Positions 55,186 to 56,940 of a DNA stretch of 56,940 bases are shown piece by piece (position 1 is the stretch's first letter; each line of letters opens with the position of its first letter). Made by a program: the position numbers and the translations under genes. The notes under the pieces were generated by a model. The model ran no database searches and was not told the origin of the DNA. It worked only from the letters and a program-made list of their open reading frames with translations. This DNA is from Kaistella jeonii (GTDB taxonomy: Bacteria > Bacteroidota > Bacteroidia > Flavobacteriales > Weeksellaceae). The stretch covers positions 1 to 56,940 of the forward strand of contig NZ_JSYL01000015.1 of NCBI RefSeq assembly GCF_000812865.1. Direction: 5' to 3'.

Positions 55186-56226
55186 TTGAAGAAAATTCTA
55201 TTTCCATTTTTATTTTCAATATTTTTTCTGGCTTGTCAGGAGAAAAGTAAAATTAGACAAGATCAATTCCCTTATGAAGTTACTGTAAGTGCTCCGGAAG
55301 GATATCCCGTAGAAGTACATATCGGCTTTCTTTCAGATGAAAAAAAGCAACTGATTTGTGGAGTGCCTAAAACGGGGATGACCCAAGGTGGATGGAAAAA
55401 TGATGGAAGCGCAGGTGGTCAAAGTGGCTCAGTTATTCCGTCATTTATAGATCTCACTTATGTAGCATACGCTGAAAAGAAGTTTTACAGAGTTCAGGCA
55501 GCATTACCAAAAGCTAAAATTCTAGAAACCTTTCGAAAAGGTTTCACTCTTATGGAATCTCCTGGTGCAAAGCAGGATAATCAAATGTTTCATAGTACTT
55601 ATGATACTTTTACAATTGGAACAGCACCTGGTGGAGTTATTGTTATCTGGCTATCTCAGATGCATCATCGTATAGAAATCTGCCGGCTACAGGCAAATGA
55701 AGTTTTTGTTAATGTAAATGATTTCTATGATAATCCAGATGGAGATGATCAGCAGCAATTTTTTGATTCATTATTTAAAATTACAGTTCCCGACAGCATT
55801 CAAACAAAAATTACAGAAAAAGGTCTTCCCTTTGGTCTTTGGGACTCGTATCGGAAGAAATATAATTACCGATTTCTTTTTAAACCCTATGATGAAAAAG
55901 ACAAATTTACTTTCCAGTCCCATCAATATTTTAATGGGGAAGCAACCATTTTATATAAAGAGGATGTAGATAAAAATGGATATCTTTCTGCCTCAATACC
56001 ATCACATGTTTATTTTACTTTCTTAAAATTCAAAACTGAAATAACTTTTAATGATAAGGAAATGCTTTCCGTATTTGATGACCTCCAAAACAAACATCCC
56101 GGTAAACCGATGGACATTTTAGTTGTTCCCACTTTTATGTACAATGATTTTAAACTATCCGTAAAATGTGAGGATGAAATTGTTCCGCTTTCAAAATATA
56201 AGATTGAAAATATTTGGGGCGGGTAA
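55186..56226 (+). CDS. DUF2931 lipoprotein 3, probable Tle immunity protein (divergent)
   Basis: A 346-residue lipoprotein with lipobox F-L-A-C17, from a TTG start at 55186. It is markedly diverged from copies 1 and 2 across the first ~300 residues (for example G-F-L-S-D-E-K-K-Q and G-G-W-K-N-D-G). The final ~45 residues, from H-P-G-K-P-M-D-I-L-V-V-P on, are almost identical to theirs. That mosaic suggests gene conversion of the 3' end or acquisition of a foreign body onto a shared tail. It lies 11 bp after copy 2. Confidence 0.85.
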   Translation: MKKILFPFLFSIFFLACQEKSKIRQDQFPYEVTVSAPEGYPVEVHIGFLSDEKKQLICGVPKTGMTQGGWKNDGSAGGQSGSVIPSFIDLTYVAYAEKKFYRVQAALPKAKILETFRKGFTLMESPGAKQDNQMFHSTYDTFTIGTAPGGVIVIWLSQMHHRIEICRLQANEVFVNVNDFYDNPDGDDQQQFFDSLFKITVPDSIQTKITEKGLPFGLWDSYRKKYNYRFLFKPYDEKDKFTFQSHQYFNGEATILYKEDVDKNGYLSASIPSHVYFTFLKFKTEITFNDKEMLSVFDDLQNKHPGKPMDILVVPTFMYNDFKLSVKCEDEIVPLSKYKIENIWGG

Positions 56227-56237
56227 AAATTAATTAA

Positions 56238-56792
56238 TTGAAGAAAATTCTATTTCCATATTTATTGTCATTTTTTTTCTTGGCTTGTCAGGAGAAAAGT
56301 AAAATCAGACAAGATCAATTCCCTTATAAAGTTACGATGCCGGGAGTTCATTCCGATATTGGAGGTGGCTACAGTGAAACAACTGATGAAAAACGATATT
56401 TGGATGAGTTTACGGAATTTGGAGAAAGCAATTCCGAAGCTTTGAAAAAATTCGAAAAAACAAAAGAAAAATACATTAGCCAAGGATGGTACAGAAGGGA
56501 ACAATTCATTATTGAAAAACAATTACAAACTAATTTTTCAAAATTGGATAAATTATCTTTCAGTACAAAATATACTTTATATGGCGTTCGGAAACAATTG
56601 CCGAATACCTATCAGTTTATACCTTTTGCTATTATGAAAACATTTTGTGAAAAATATGCAAAAATGCCATTTGACGTTGATAAGATTAAAAAATACTATA
56701 CTGTAATACCAGAATTATTATCTATTAAAGAGCAATTATATAATTACGCAATTGCAAACGATGGAATCAATATTCTACCCTCATTTCTCTAG
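56238..56792 (+). pseudogene. Chimera: immunity-lipoprotein signal peptide fused to DUF2235 lipase C-terminus
   Basis: A TTG-started frame of 184 codons. Residues 1-33 copy the signal peptide, lipobox C17 and first mature residues of DUF2931 copy 3 (M-K-K-I-L-F-P ... D-Q-F-P-Y-K-V-T). From residue 34 it reads M-P-G-V-H-S-D-I-G-G-G-Y, the DUF2235 block around the catalytic His, and continues parallel to the lipase (I-S-Q-G-W-Y, Y-Q-F-I-P-F-A-I-M-K-T-F-C). The last seven codons and the stop come from the IS end. The catalytic Ser and Asp are missing, so no enzyme activity is expected. Confidence 0.85.
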
Positions 56793-56939
56793 ACCACAAT
56801 TAGCTGTTTCTTAATTGTTTTTTATGCTGCTGATTTATACTTTTCCAGTGGTTTTTTAAGCTGTATTCCTTGATGACTTCTGTTGTGATATCTCAATAAC
56901 CATTTTTGTATTCCCAGATAAAGCTCTAATCCATCTTTC
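56771..56939 (-). mobile_element. IS3-like element, right end (right flank of window)
   Basis: Exact reverse complement of 1-169. It interrupts the chimeric DUF2235 gene and supplies its stop codon. The element body extends past the window edge. The bases just inside the two copies differ (AGATGATG beyond 169; ATGGAATCAA before 56771), so no target duplication is visible on this side; it would lie outside the window. Confidence 0.85.
56822..56938 (-). pseudogene. IS3-family transposase (OrfB), C-terminal fragment at window edge
   Basis: The same 38 residues as the fragment at 2-118, ending in TAA (complement of 56822-56824). Cut by the window edge, so completeness is unknown. The two transposase genes point towards each other across the window. 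Confidence 0.7.
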
Positions 56940-56940
56940 G

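Overview
The window comes from a Bacteroidota genome, most likely a Chryseobacterium-like flavobacterium (Weeksellaceae). The evidence is the AT-rich sequence, SusC/SusD and FecR/ECF-sigma genes, a Bacteroidota-type TssB/TssC sheath pair, weak ribosome binding sites and a TTTG/TAnnTTTG-like promoter. Both ends of the window are the same 169-bp sequence in inverted orientation: the 3' end of an IS3-like transposase gene plus its terminal DNA. The window is therefore exactly the stretch between two IS copies. No tRNA, rRNA or CRISPR array was seen.

Region 1 (350-29243, almost all + strand) is an energy and central-carbon island. An AraC-type regulator diverges from a complete N-type ATPase operon in the order atpDCQRBEFAG, with a delta-like domain fused to subunit b and a two-carboxylate c subunit. 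Next come a 53-residue membrane protein, acetate kinase, phosphoketolase, a small eRF1-like protein, class I aldolase, a SHOCT protein, a zinc alcohol dehydrogenase and a cytochrome b561/molybdopterin oxidoreductase fusion. After two small genes (one broken) follow transketolase, RpiB, transaldolase, a HAD phosphatase, Gnd, Zwf, Pgl, a broken quinone oxidoreductase and Pgi. Together these encode a phosphoketolase/pentose-phosphate network that makes acetyl-phosphate, ATP and NADPH from hexose.

Region 2 (29290-33375, - strand) holds glucokinase, a GH130 mannoside phosphorylase, an alpha-PMM-like HAD protein and ManA. This reads as a phosphorolytic mannoside route ending in fructose-6-phosphate, the substrate of the phosphoketolase branch.

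Region 3 (33697-46802) is a surface-signalling and uptake locus: an ECF sigma gene diverging from fecR-susC(STN)-susD-tlpA-dsbD-M16 protease. The pairing of a SusCD importer with a thioredoxin-like reductase, its electron donor and an M16 oligopeptidase suggests uptake and reductive breakdown of disulfide-containing peptides.

Region 4 (47239-56792) is a type VI secretion effector module: tssB, tssC, a strong terminator, a LysM-like protein, a DUF4280 PAAR-like spike tip, a DUF2235 (Tle1-like) lipase, three tandem DUF2931 lipoproteins that are probable immunity proteins, and a chimeric gene. The chimera joins the signal peptide of an immunity lipoprotein to the C-terminal third of a second DUF2235 lipase, and the flanking IS cuts it off.
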